From the NCBI GenBank assembly GCA_052033505.1, contig JBPOJN010000032.1:1-18885 (forward strand): a stretch of 18,885 nucleotides of DNA, in the 5' to 3' direction. The first letter of the stretch is position 1. Each line of letters starts with the position of its first letter. This DNA comes from JBPOJN01 sp052033505 (GTDB taxonomy: Bacteria; UBA10199; JACPAL01; GCA-016699445). Positions 9,026 to 15,897 of this stretch are shown here, piece by piece. The notes under the pieces were generated by a model. That model did no database searches. It was not told the DNA's origin and saw only the letters and a program-made list of their open reading frames with translations. The position numbers and the translations under genes were made by a program.

Positions 9026-10030
9026 TTAGTCGATTCCCAGACGTACGAGTTTGACGAATTCGGAAATCAAACGGGGATCCCATTGCCCCGATTCTTTTTC
9101 ACGATCCAAGATCATGACGGCTTGCTCATAATGCATACCGCGGCGGTAAGGACGATCCGTCGTCATGGCGTCGAAGGTGTCGGCGATAGAAGCGATGCGT
9201 GCGAAGAGGGGGATGGTTTCGCCTTCGAAACAGTCGGGATGACCGCAACCGTCGTAACGTTCGTGGTGATTTTTGATGACCGACAGCGAGGGGACGAGCG
9301 ACTTCAGGGAAGAGCAGATTTCGAAGCCTTTTAAAGGATGCGTGCGGATGTGTTCCATTTCCTCGGGCGTGAGCGGGCCGGTCTTGTGGAGGACGGCTTC
9401 TTTGATGCCGATCTTGCCGATGTCGTGGAGGAGTCCGCCGCGCCAGATCTGTTCCTGTTCGATCTGGGAGAGCCCGACGGCCCTGGCGAGGAGCCGCGAG
9501 TAACGTGCCACGCGCTCGGAGTGACCGCGCGTGTATTGATCTTTTGCCTCTAACGCACGGGCGAGCGAGAAAAGGATATTTTCGCTGCTGTCGAGATCGT
9601 CGTATAAGGCTTTGAGGCGCAATAACGAACGGATCCGCGTGGCGAGTTCGAGTTTGTTGAAAGGTTTCAGTAGAAAATCATCCGCGCCCATGTCGATGGC
9701 CTTGAGCTTGTCGTCCAATTCGCTCAACGCCGTGATGACGATGACGGGAATGAACCTGAGCTCCTTGTCCGCTTTGACGATCTTGCAGACTTCGTAACCG
9801 CTCATAACCGGCATCATCAAATCCAAGAGGACGAGGTCGGGTTTCCACGAACGGATTTTTTCCAAGGCATCGTGACCGTTCATGGCTTCTTCGAACGTGT
9901 AGGAATTTGCCTGAAGCTGGCGGCGGATTAATTCTATGTTCGTCGCATTGTCGTCGACGATCAAAATGCGAGGATTCCGGCCGAAACGAGAGAGCACGGC
10001 GTCGTCGACGAGGCTTTTCGGAGGTTGCAT
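9026..10030 (-). CDS. Response regulator with REC and HD-GYP domains (RpfG-like)
   Basis: Likely a signal-controlled cyclic di-GMP phosphodiesterase in the cytoplasm. Of 334 residues, about 20-140 form a receiver domain with the acidic pair Asp26/Asp27, phospho-acceptor Asp70 (VLLDLMMP), Thr100 and Lys122. A helical linker leads to an HD-GYP domain at about 148-330 with the metal-binding HDIGKIG (His202/Asp203), HHE at 255-257, and IASIADTFDAMTTDRPYR at 279-296. The signature GYP tripeptide reads Gly-His-Pro (263-265). No histidine kinase is nearby. The gene has a good promoter that ends 9 nt before the ATG and no Shine-Dalgarno. It probably forms an operon with the DUF422 gene. Confidence 0.93.
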   Translation of the reverse strand: MQPPKSLVDDAVLSRFGRNPRILIVDDNATNIELIRRQLQANSYTFEEAMNGHDALEKIRSWKPDLVLLDLMMPVMSGYEVCKIVKADKELRFIPVIVITALSELDDKLKAIDMGADDFLLKPFNKLELATRIRSLLRLKALYDDLDSSENILFSLARALEAKDQYTRGHSERVARYSRLLARAVGLSQIEQEQIWRGGLLHDIGKIGIKEAVLHKTGPLTPEEMEHIRTHPLKGFEICSSLKSLVPSLSVIKNHHERYDGCGHPDCFEGETIPLFARIASIADTFDAMTTDRPYRRGMHYEQAVMILDREKESGQWDPRLISEFVKLVRLGID

Positions 10031-10039
10031 GTGCGAGAC

Positions 10040-10068
10040 ATTCTACAGGCCTCTCTGTGAATTGTCAC
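10040..10068 (-). promoter_or_regulatory. Promoter of HD-GYP gene, near-leaderless
   Basis: On the minus strand, GTGACA (10068-10063), a 17-nt spacer and TAGAAT (10045-10040); each box matches the sigma70 consensus at 5 of 6 positions. Nine nt separate the -10 box from the ATG, so the transcript should start within about 3 nt of the start codon. Confidence 0.6.
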
Positions 10069-10095
10069 GCCTGAATCTTGAAAGAAAACAAGGCC

Positions 10096-10124
10096 TTGAC
10101 TCGTTGCGTCTGGAGAGCGAGATT
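10096..10124 (+). promoter_or_regulatory. Weak candidate promoter for the 10133 operon
   Basis: TTGACT (5 of 6 matches) is followed after 17 nt by GAGATT, a poor -10 box, 8 nt before the ATG at 10133. The alternative is that GGAGAG at 10112-10117 acts as a distant ribosome-binding site of a transcript begun further upstream. Neither is strong. Confidence 0.3.
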
Positions 10125-10132
10125 CCCACGCC

Positions 10133-10420
10133 ATGATTTGGCTCATCAAAAAAATCATCGGCGTGGCTGTGCTCATTGCGATCGTTTTCTTCGTCATGAA
10201 TTACGAGGTCGGCGGCCGTCCCGTGAAGGAGTTATTTAAAAACTTTTATAGTTCTCCGTTCGCCCAGGAAGCCGTGCGTCAAGGACGCGAGTCGTTTGGC
10301 CACTTTTTGGGGAGTTTTCTCGAAAAAGACCCCCATGGGCCTGCTTCTTCGGCAGAACCCATGGAAAAAATCGACGATAAGGATCGCCAAGAGCTCGAAG
10401 ACGTCCTGAAAAAGAAATAG
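10133..10420 (+). CDS. Hypothetical membrane-anchored protein, 95 aa
   Basis: Not recognised. The first residues form one hydrophobic segment (IGVAVLIAIVFFVM, about 9-22) after two lysines, so the N-terminus is probably cytoplasmic and the rest outside the cytoplasm. The remainder is soluble and ends in a charged helix (DDKDRQELEDVLKKK-like). It starts an apparent three-gene plus-strand run: the next frame begins 7 nt after the stop. The shared anchor-plus-short-tail layout of the first two genes suggests a common envelope role, but nothing in the sequence shows what it is. Confidence 0.65.
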   Translation: MIWLIKKIIGVAVLIAIVFFVMNYEVGGRPVKELFKNFYSSPFAQEAVRQGRESFGHFLGSFLEKDPHGPASSAEPMEKIDDKDRQELEDVLKKK

Positions 10421-10427
10421 GTGGTCC

Positions 10428-10709
10428 GTGTCCGTTTTCTTCCGCATTTTTTTTGCGTCTCTCCTGATCCTCTTCGGATTTTTCTCTCTCAGTTATTTGC
10501 AAGGGCGGTTTGACCACGGCGACGAGCGCCGCGCGTTCGAGGCGCTTCAGGCTAAGTTTCCGGATTTGGTCAACGATCGGTGCCGCACGGAAATGGAATC
10601 CCGCTGGCACGGCGTCGTGAGGATCCGATGCGCCCAAAAATCGTGGTTGGTCGACGTGGTCGGTGCGCGCATCGTTGCAGAAGAAGTCGAAGAAAAAACA
10701 GGCTCATGA
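10428..10709 (+). CDS. Hypothetical membrane-anchored protein, 93 aa
   Basis: Not recognised. The start is a GTG with an AGGTGG ribosome-binding site about 4 nt upstream. An N-terminal hydrophobic segment (FFRIFFASLLILFGFFSL, about 4-21) is followed by a soluble domain of about 70 residues with two cysteines in the second half (RCRTEMES and IRCAQK), which could pair in the periplasm. The stop overlaps the next gene's start as ATGA, so the DNA glycosylase gene downstream is translationally coupled. Confidence 0.65.
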   Translation: MSVFFRIFFASLLILFGFFSLSYLQGRFDHGDERRAFEALQAKFPDLVNDRCRTEMESRWHGVVRIRCAQKSWLVDVVGARIVAEEVEEKTGS

Positions 10710-11359
10710 GACCCAAGCCTTCGGATTACTTTCAAACGGCCCTGGAGACATTGGGACCTCAAGGATGGTGGCCCGGCGAAACTCCGTTCGAGATCTGCGT
10801 CGGCGCGATCCTGACCCAAAACACGAATTGGACGAACGTCGAAAAAGCCCTGGCGAATTTGAAGTCCCGGGATCTTCTCGACCCGCACCGACTGTACGCC
10901 TTGGAGCCCGAAGTCTTGGCTTCCCTGATCCGGCCCGCGGGTTATTTCCGTTTGAAGACAAAGCGCTTGAGAAATTTTTTAAAATTTCTCATCGAGTCTT
11001 ACGACGGGGATTTCGAAAAAATGGGTGCGGAATCTCGGGATGGTTTGCGTGAAAAACTCTTGGGTTTAAGCGGTATTGGACCAGAAACGGCCGATTCGAT
11101 TCTTTTGTATGCGTTGGGCAAAAATGCATTCGTCGTCGACGCCTATACGAAAAGAATTTTTACACGGCACCGCATACTCGAAGAAGAGGCGGATTATCAC
11201 GCGATCCAAGACCATTTCTCGAGGCACTTGCCTGACGACCCGCAGACGTACAATGAGTTCCACGCCTTGATCGTAAATATCGGTAAAAACTGGTGCAAGA
11301 CGCGCGAACCGAATTGCGCGGAATGTCCTTGGAAAGAATATTTAGAGGAAAAAATCTAA
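10706..11359 (+). CDS. Endonuclease III-related DNA glycosylase (COG2231, HhH-GPD)
   Basis: A base-excision repair protein of the endonuclease III superfamily; relatives of the COG2231/MagIII type remove alkylated bases such as 3-methyladenine. I chose the ATG at 10706, which overlaps the previous stop (ATGA) and gives 217 residues; an upstream in-frame ATG at 10580 would add 42 residues in a frame inside the preceding gene with no homology-like content. The early block ICVGAILTQNTNW (30-42), the helix-hairpin-helix LSGIGPETAD (121-130) and the catalytic Asp145 (VVDAY) are present. The lysine used by bifunctional Nth enzymes is Glu127, pointing to a monofunctional glycosylase. Three cysteines (197, 204, 207) match the iron-sulphur loop spacing, but a fourth is absent. 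Confidence 0.88.
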   Translation: MRPKPSDYFQTALETLGPQGWWPGETPFEICVGAILTQNTNWTNVEKALANLKSRDLLDPHRLYALEPEVLASLIRPAGYFRLKTKRLRNFLKFLIESYDGDFEKMGAESRDGLREKLLGLSGIGPETADSILLYALGKNAFVVDAYTKRIFTRHRILEEEADYHAIQDHFSRHLPDDPQTYNEFHALIVNIGKNWCKTREPNCAECPWKEYLEEKI

Positions 11360-12333
11360 GGAGTCGCGGGCGCGGGCTCCGTGGTCGGAGCGGCGGGCGC
11401 CGGGACTTGCTTGGATTCGGCTTCCAGTTTGTCCATGGTCGCCTTATCCAGCTTCAGCGCCAATACCGCTTTATTGCCCTTCACGGTCATCGGAAGCGTA
11501 CTGACGAATTTACCCAGCTCCGGTTTTTGGGCCGACATGAAGCCCCCAAAGAGCATCTTCAAACCATCCACGACGGAGACGATTTTTTTGGCTTCTTCCT
11601 CGGAAGGCGTCGTGAGGCCCAAGTCGATTGCAAGGTCTTGTTGGTAGTCGACCGTGAGGTCGAAGGCTTTGACGGAAGAAAGGGCTTCCATGGGGTTCGC
11701 CGTGCCGGCCGGGGCGGTGGGCGCCAGTCCGTCCGGAACCTTGCCGACGGCCCAGAGCATTTTATTGCGATCGATCGTGCCGACCAAATCCATCATGGGT
11801 TTATTCTGCAGTAAGGATTCGCCTTTTTTCTTGTCCAAATCGAGGGAGCGTTTGACGACGTCTTTGGTGCCGAAAATCGCTTGATTGCCCAGCATCGCCA
11901 AGCCGAAAGACGGGTCTTTGGCCGTATAATAAATCTTCGTGTCTTCGTAGGTTTCATTCTCCAAGGTCGTACTGGCCTTTTCGGCTTGTCGTTTCATCTC
12001 GTCGATGACAGCGGAGGGTTCGAGGTTTCCGGTGGCGACACCTACGGCGACAGGCTGTTGATTAGAGCCTTGCACTTTAAATCCGATCACGACGTCGATG
12101 TCTTTATCCTGAAGCAGATTACGCGTTTCTTTCATTCCCTCGAGCATCTTGGGTCCCAGAGGTGAAGTTTGGACTTTTTTCCAGTTCATGCCCATGACCG
12201 CGTTCGTGTCGGAAGGGATCAGCGCGAAACTGTCGCGAGGTCCGGATTTTTGGAAACAGCCTTTGCCACAAGCGGCGAGGGAGAGGCTCATCACCAAGAT
12301 GAAAATAAGAGAACGTGAAAGTTTAAGTTTCAT
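11356..12333 (-). CDS. Putative lipoprotein, 325 aa
   Basis: An N-terminal signal peptide ends in a good lipobox LAAC with Cys22 followed by Gly, so export and lipid attachment in the outer membrane are expected. The mature part begins with the block SFALIPSDTNAVMGMNWKK, followed by a globular region, and ends in a Pro/Ala-rich tail (PAPAAPTTEPAP). The layout resembles uncharacterised lipoproteins of myxobacteria and relatives that start similarly; no function is known to me. AAAAGG 6 nt upstream of the ATG is a good ribosome-binding site. Its stop overlaps the convergent DNA glycosylase gene by 4 nt. Confidence 0.8.
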   Translation of the reverse strand: MKLKLSRSLIFILVMSLSLAACGKGCFQKSGPRDSFALIPSDTNAVMGMNWKKVQTSPLGPKMLEGMKETRNLLQDKDIDVVIGFKVQGSNQQPVAVGVATGNLEPSAVIDEMKRQAEKASTTLENETYEDTKIYYTAKDPSFGLAMLGNQAIFGTKDVVKRSLDLDKKKGESLLQNKPMMDLVGTIDRNKMLWAVGKVPDGLAPTAPAGTANPMEALSSVKAFDLTVDYQQDLAIDLGLTTPSEEEAKKIVSVVDGLKMLFGGFMSAQKPELGKFVSTLPMTVKGNKAVLALKLDKATMDKLEAESKQVPAPAAPTTEPAPATP

Positions 12334-12350
12334 AAAATTCCTTTTGGGGC

Positions 12351-12379
12351 TTTGTGAGGGAGGCTGGGTTTGGTGTCAA
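12351..12379 (-). promoter_or_regulatory. Candidate promoter of the lipoprotein gene
   Basis: On the minus strand, an exact TTGACA (12379-12374), a 17-nt spacer, and CACAAA (12356-12351), a weak -10 box. Transcription would start about 10 nt before the ribosome-binding site. Read-through from the upstream M16 operon is an alternative, as no terminator is visible between the genes. Confidence 0.4.
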
Positions 12380-12407
12380 GCGATTGTGAAGGGGAAGTTC
12401 GCCGTTT

Positions 12408-12587
12408 CTATTCCCGACGGCTCTCGAAACGGGATTTAACGACGATGTAAATTGCGCCGTAAGCCAAAAGGGCGATGACGCTCAAAACTAAGTAGAGGAT
12501 GATTTTAGGATTGTCCCAAACGAGCTTGATCGCACCGATGGAGAAGATCAGTACGACTAAGCTGACGGCATGGGTACGCCAATTCAC
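12408..12587 (-). CDS. Small two-helix membrane protein, 59 aa, GTG start
   Basis: A 59-residue frame begins at GTG 12587, 14 nt after the M16 peptidase stop; the only in-frame codons upstream lead to a TAA, so the start is well bounded. It encodes NWRTH, a helix (AVSLVVLIFSIGAIKLVW), a short loop with DNPK, a second helix (IILYLVLSVIALLAYGAIYIVV) and a basic tail (KSRFESRRE). By the positive-inside rule both ends would be cytoplasmic. No clear ribosome-binding site is seen, so coupling to the peptidase gene is likely. The clean two-helix topology with charged ends argues that it is real; family unknown. Confidence 0.6.
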   Translation of the reverse strand: MNWRTHAVSLVVLIFSIGAIKLVWDNPKIILYLVLSVIALLAYGAIYIVVKSRFESRRE

Positions 12588-12601
12588 AGAGTCATTATAG
12601 C

Positions 12602-15163
12602 TTAGGAGGTCACGATCGACAAGATCGAGGCTTCAGGCCGCAGGTATTTTTTAGCGACCCGGAGTACGTCCTGGCGCGTCACGCGCTCGATGTCGGTTGC
12701 GTAGCGTAGGAATTCACGCGCTCCTAGGCCGTAAATCTCCTGATAGGCCATCAAAGACGCGATGGTGCTGTTCTTTTGGAGGTCGAGCTCGTAATTGCCG
12801 ATGATAAAGCGTTTTGAGCGTTCCAACTCTTCCTCGCTGATCAGGTTTTCACGGATCTTAGCTAATTCCAATTTGATGCCTTCGAGAGCGGTTTCGCGTT
12901 TGGCCGGGTCGGTGCCCATGTAGACGTTCACGTATCCGGGCTCAATGCCTTCGTTCGTGCCGCTGGAAACGGAATAAGCCAGACCTTGTTTGTCGCGAAG
13001 CTCCAGGAAAAGGCGGCCGCCTTGACCGGCTAAGACATTATTCAAAACCTCCAAAGCATGCCGGTCTTTATGTTGAAGCGTCGTACCTAAAAATCCGTAG
13101 ACGATGTGGGCTTGGAGTTTTTTACGCCGCGTAAGGATTTCGATGGGGCGGGATGGTTCTTTAACTTTGGACAATTTCACAGCCGGAATCTTGGCCTTTT
13201 TTAAACCCGACAATTTCGCTTGGACTCTTTCTTTCAAATCTTCGGCGTCGACATCGCCGCAGACCGCGATGACTAAATTATCCGGCGTCAAATAACGTCG
13301 GTGATGCTGTAAGAGATCGGCGCGTTTCAGGCGTTTGAGGCTTTCAGCCGTGCCCATGCCCGGGAGGCCGTAAGGATGATTCGGATAGAGCGCCGCCAGA
13401 AATTTCCGGATCGCAACGGTCGAGAGAGAGTCTTCTTCGTTGCGGATCGCGGTCAGGGTCTGGGCTTTTTCTTTGAGGATCTCCTCTTCGGGGAAAGACG
13501 GATTCAAGAGGACGTCAAAAAAGAGGTTCAAGCCTTCGACCACGTGCTCCGAAAGGAAAGTACCCGACACGCCTAAAATGTTCCGGCCCATGTAACCATG
13601 GATATGTCCGGAAAGTTTTTCCGTTTCTTCGGCGATTTCACGCGCGGAACGATGGTGCGTGCCTTGGGTCAAGAGTGAGGAAACCAAGTGGGAGATGCCG
13701 TTGTTCTTTTTGGTTTCGCTGCGAAGCCCGCCTAATGATGCCGACCGGATCGAAATCAAGGGGAGTGCATGATTTTCCCGCACGATTAAACGCACTCCGG
13801 AAGGCAGGCGGAACGTCACGATGCCATCGGATTTTTTCGCAGAAAGTTTCGGCGACGATTTCGCAGGCGGCGATGGGCGCACGGCTTGGTCGAGCCAATG
13901 ACCCAAATCCGAAACCGCCCAGGTTTCGCGCTGAGGATGGCAAAAGGCCAAGGTCAGTTTTTCGGGATCGAGGTAGGTGCGCGCGGCATTTAAAACGTCT
14001 TCGGGCGTGGCTTCTGAGAGGCGCCGGTAGTATTCGTCCTCAAAATCCAGGTTTTCCGCGAGTCCTTCATAATATCCAAGCTTGCGCGCCATGGCTTCCA
14101 CCGTCTGGCGGCCATAGACGCGTGCGCTGCGCAGGTTTTCGCGTGCGCGCGTGAATTCAACGGTGGAAGGGATTTCCTTTTGCAGGTGTTCGACTTCCTG
14201 CCAAACGGCGCACAGAGTTTCTTTCAACGCTTTTTCACGCAGAACGCCGCTGATGATCAAAGCCCCCGGATGGCGCGGCGTGTAGGGATAGGATCCGATG
14301 CCCGTCACCAGGGATTTTTTAAGTCTCACAGTCTGCTCCAAACGGCTTCCGGCGCCTCCGCCCAAAATGTCCGAAAGCAAGTTCAAAACGGGAATGTCGG
14401 GATGGGTGAGAGAGGGGGCCGGGATGCCGAGCTCGAAATAACGCCCTTCGACCGGCATACCACGTGTAATGATACGGCGGCTTTCTTGCTTGGGTTCCGT
14501 CGGAAGCGTGAGCCGAGGAGGTTGTCCCGCGGGAATCTTCGAATATAGGGCTTCGATTTTAGGCAATACGTCTGCGATCTTGAAGTCTCCGGCGCCGATG
14601 AAAATCAGGTTCGAACCGACGTACCATTTACGGAAAAAGCTCATGAGATGCTCGCGCGAGATGGCGCGGACGGTTTCCCGGCTGCCGGCGATAGGGCGTC
14701 CGTAGGTATGCGTCGTGAAAATTTTCGCGAAAAGATCCTGACCGACCATCTGGGAAGGGTTGTCCTCGGCGCGAGAGATTTCCTCGACGACGACTTCTTT
14801 TTCGCGCGTGAGTTCTTCTAAGTCGAACGTCGGATCACAGGCCGCGTCCGCCAAGATATCCAATCCCACCTCGAGGCGCCGCGAAGACATGTTGATGTAA
14901 AAAACTGTCTCGTCGAAGCTCGTGTACGCGTTCATGTCGCCGCCGGCGGCTTCGACTTCCTTGGCGATTTCGCCGACCGCGCGTCGGCCGGTGCCTTTGA
15001 ACAACATGTGTTCGATGAGATGACAGATGCCGGCTTCTGCGTCGGTTTCGTCTGCGCTGCCGACGTTGCACCAGAGATTCCAAGAAACGACGGGAGCGGC
15101 GTGATTTTCAAGAAGAATAACGCGAAGTCCATTGGAAAGCGTGGTCTTAAAAGGTTTTTGCAT
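12602..15163 (-). CDS. M16 family zinc metallopeptidase, fused two-half form
   Basis: An M16 (pitrilysin/mitochondrial processing peptidase-like) protein of 853 residues, containing two homologous halves in one chain. The N-terminal half has the inverted zinc motif HLIEH (His48, Glu51, His52) and the third ligand in VVVEEI (Glu127 or Glu128). The C-terminal half (from about residue 440) starts again with the same fold, but the matching position reads HLVSS, so it lacks the zinc site and should be the non-catalytic partner. A late R/Y-type substrate-binding region is visible (QGLAYSVSS near residues 734-742). No clear signal peptide is seen at the chosen start, although many relatives are periplasmic. 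It lies 39 nt downstream of a secreted or lipoprotein gene. Confidence 0.93.
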   Translation of the reverse strand: MQKPFKTTLSNGLRVILLENHAAPVVSWNLWCNVGSADETDAEAGICHLIEHMLFKGTGRRAVGEIAKEVEAAGGDMNAYTSFDETVFYINMSSRRLEVGLDILADAACDPTFDLEELTREKEVVVEEISRAEDNPSQMVGQDLFAKIFTTHTYGRPIAGSRETVRAISREHLMSFFRKWYVGSNLIFIGAGDFKIADVLPKIEALYSKIPAGQPPRLTLPTEPKQESRRIITRGMPVEGRYFELGIPAPSLTHPDIPVLNLLSDILGGGAGSRLEQTVRLKKSLVTGIGSYPYTPRHPGALIISGVLREKALKETLCAVWQEVEHLQKEIPSTVEFTRARENLRSARVYGRQTVEAMARKLGYYEGLAENLDFEDEYYRRLSEATPEDVLNAARTYLDPEKLTLAFCHPQRETWAVSDLGHWLDQAVRPSPPAKSSPKLSAKKSDGIVTFRLPSGVRLIVRENHALPLISIRSASLGGLRSETKKNNGISHLVSSLLTQGTHHRSAREIAEETEKLSGHIHGYMGRNILGVSGTFLSEHVVEGLNLFFDVLLNPSFPEEEILKEKAQTLTAIRNEEDSLSTVAIRKFLAALYPNHPYGLPGMGTAESLKRLKRADLLQHHRRYLTPDNLVIAVCGDVDAEDLKERVQAKLSGLKKAKIPAVKLSKVKEPSRPIEILTRRKKLQAHIVYGFLGTTLQHKDRHALEVLNNVLAGQGGRLFLELRDKQGLAYSVSSGTNEGIEPGYVNVYMGTDPAKRETALEGIKLELAKIRENLISEEELERSKRFIIGNYELDLQKNSTIASLMAYQEIYGLGAREFLRYATDIERVTRQDVLRVAKKYLRPEASILSIVTS

Positions 15164-15202
15164 GCCAAGCAGAGTAGCAGGTCGCGCGGAAGGGACGAAG
15201 AT

Positions 15203-15889
15203 TTATTTTGGGGAAAGAGGCGGAATTCTGGTTTCTTTGGGTTCGATGCGACAGCTGGTATACCAGCCCGGGCTCTCCAAAGGACGACCTCCGCGCGATA
15301 TCAAGATTTCCAAAGTGCCTTCTTTGAAAAAAGAGTGACCCATAAAATTTCCGTATTGGAATCGTGCAGGCTTGAGGTCTTTTCCGTCCGTCAATGATTC
15401 GCGGATGGACGGTGTTTCTAAGGGAGAGGCTTCGAAACATTTTTTAGCGATGTGGTTGACGAGATTCAAAAGAGTCGGGGAAAACACTTGAGCGGGAGTC
15501 GGGTTTTTTATCGAGGTGCGGGAAACGATACGGGCGGCTGTTACATAATCGAAACGCCCTGGAATTGAGATGTTTTGGATGAGTGTCACTTCGAAAGGAA
15601 GGGGCGTGCCGGTTTTCTCGGACCATTCGATGTCATAGACGCGTGCCATTCCCCAAAGATCGAGCTTCGGCAACTCCTCTCGAAATTTCCAGGATTTCAA
15701 TGTGTCTTTGGCCCCTAAGCTGTCCGCTAACGAAGTCCAAAACATCTTATCTAAGGAACGTTCCAGTTGATTGTTACGGGCGAGCTTATTCTCTTCGTGA
15801 GGATTCGAACTTTTGGGATCTGAAGCCATACATGACGTCGATAGGACCAACGCTGCAAGGAATGAAAAATAGAATCCGATAGGCCGCAT
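15203..15889 (-). CDS. Hypothetical secreted or lipoprotein, 228 aa
   Basis: Not recognised. The N-terminus is a typical export signal (Arg, then FYFSFLAALVL), ending in STSC with Cys20, an acceptable though not classic lipobox; cleavage by signal peptidase I is the alternative. The mature part is hydrophilic with several regularly spaced Trp/Tyr residues and two further cysteines (KKCFEAS and WYTSCRI) that might pair. The ATG lies 8 nt after the inositol-3-phosphate synthase stop, without a ribosome-binding site, so it is probably translated by coupling within that operon. Confidence 0.7.
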   Translation of the reverse strand: MRPIGFYFSFLAALVLSTSCMASDPKSSNPHEENKLARNNQLERSLDKMFWTSLADSLGAKDTLKSWKFREELPKLDLWGMARVYDIEWSEKTGTPLPFEVTLIQNISIPGRFDYVTAARIVSRTSIKNPTPAQVFSPTLLNLVNHIAKKCFEASPLETPSIRESLTDGKDLKPARFQYGNFMGHSFFKEGTLEILISRGGRPLESPGWYTSCRIEPKETRIPPLSPK

Positions 15890-15897
15890 AAAATGGC

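Noticed and set aside
10580..10705. A 42-residue N-terminal extension of the DNA glycosylase from the ATG at 10580
   Set aside because: It lies entirely inside the preceding gene in another frame, is Arg-rich and unlike any glycosylase N-terminus; the ATG at 10706 overlaps the previous stop as ATGA and begins a typical family start.
11359..11384. GC-rich inverted repeat just after the glycosylase gene as a terminator
   Set aside because: Pairing is interrupted by mismatches in the centre and no T run follows, and the segment is coding sequence for the Pro/Ala tail of the lipoprotein.
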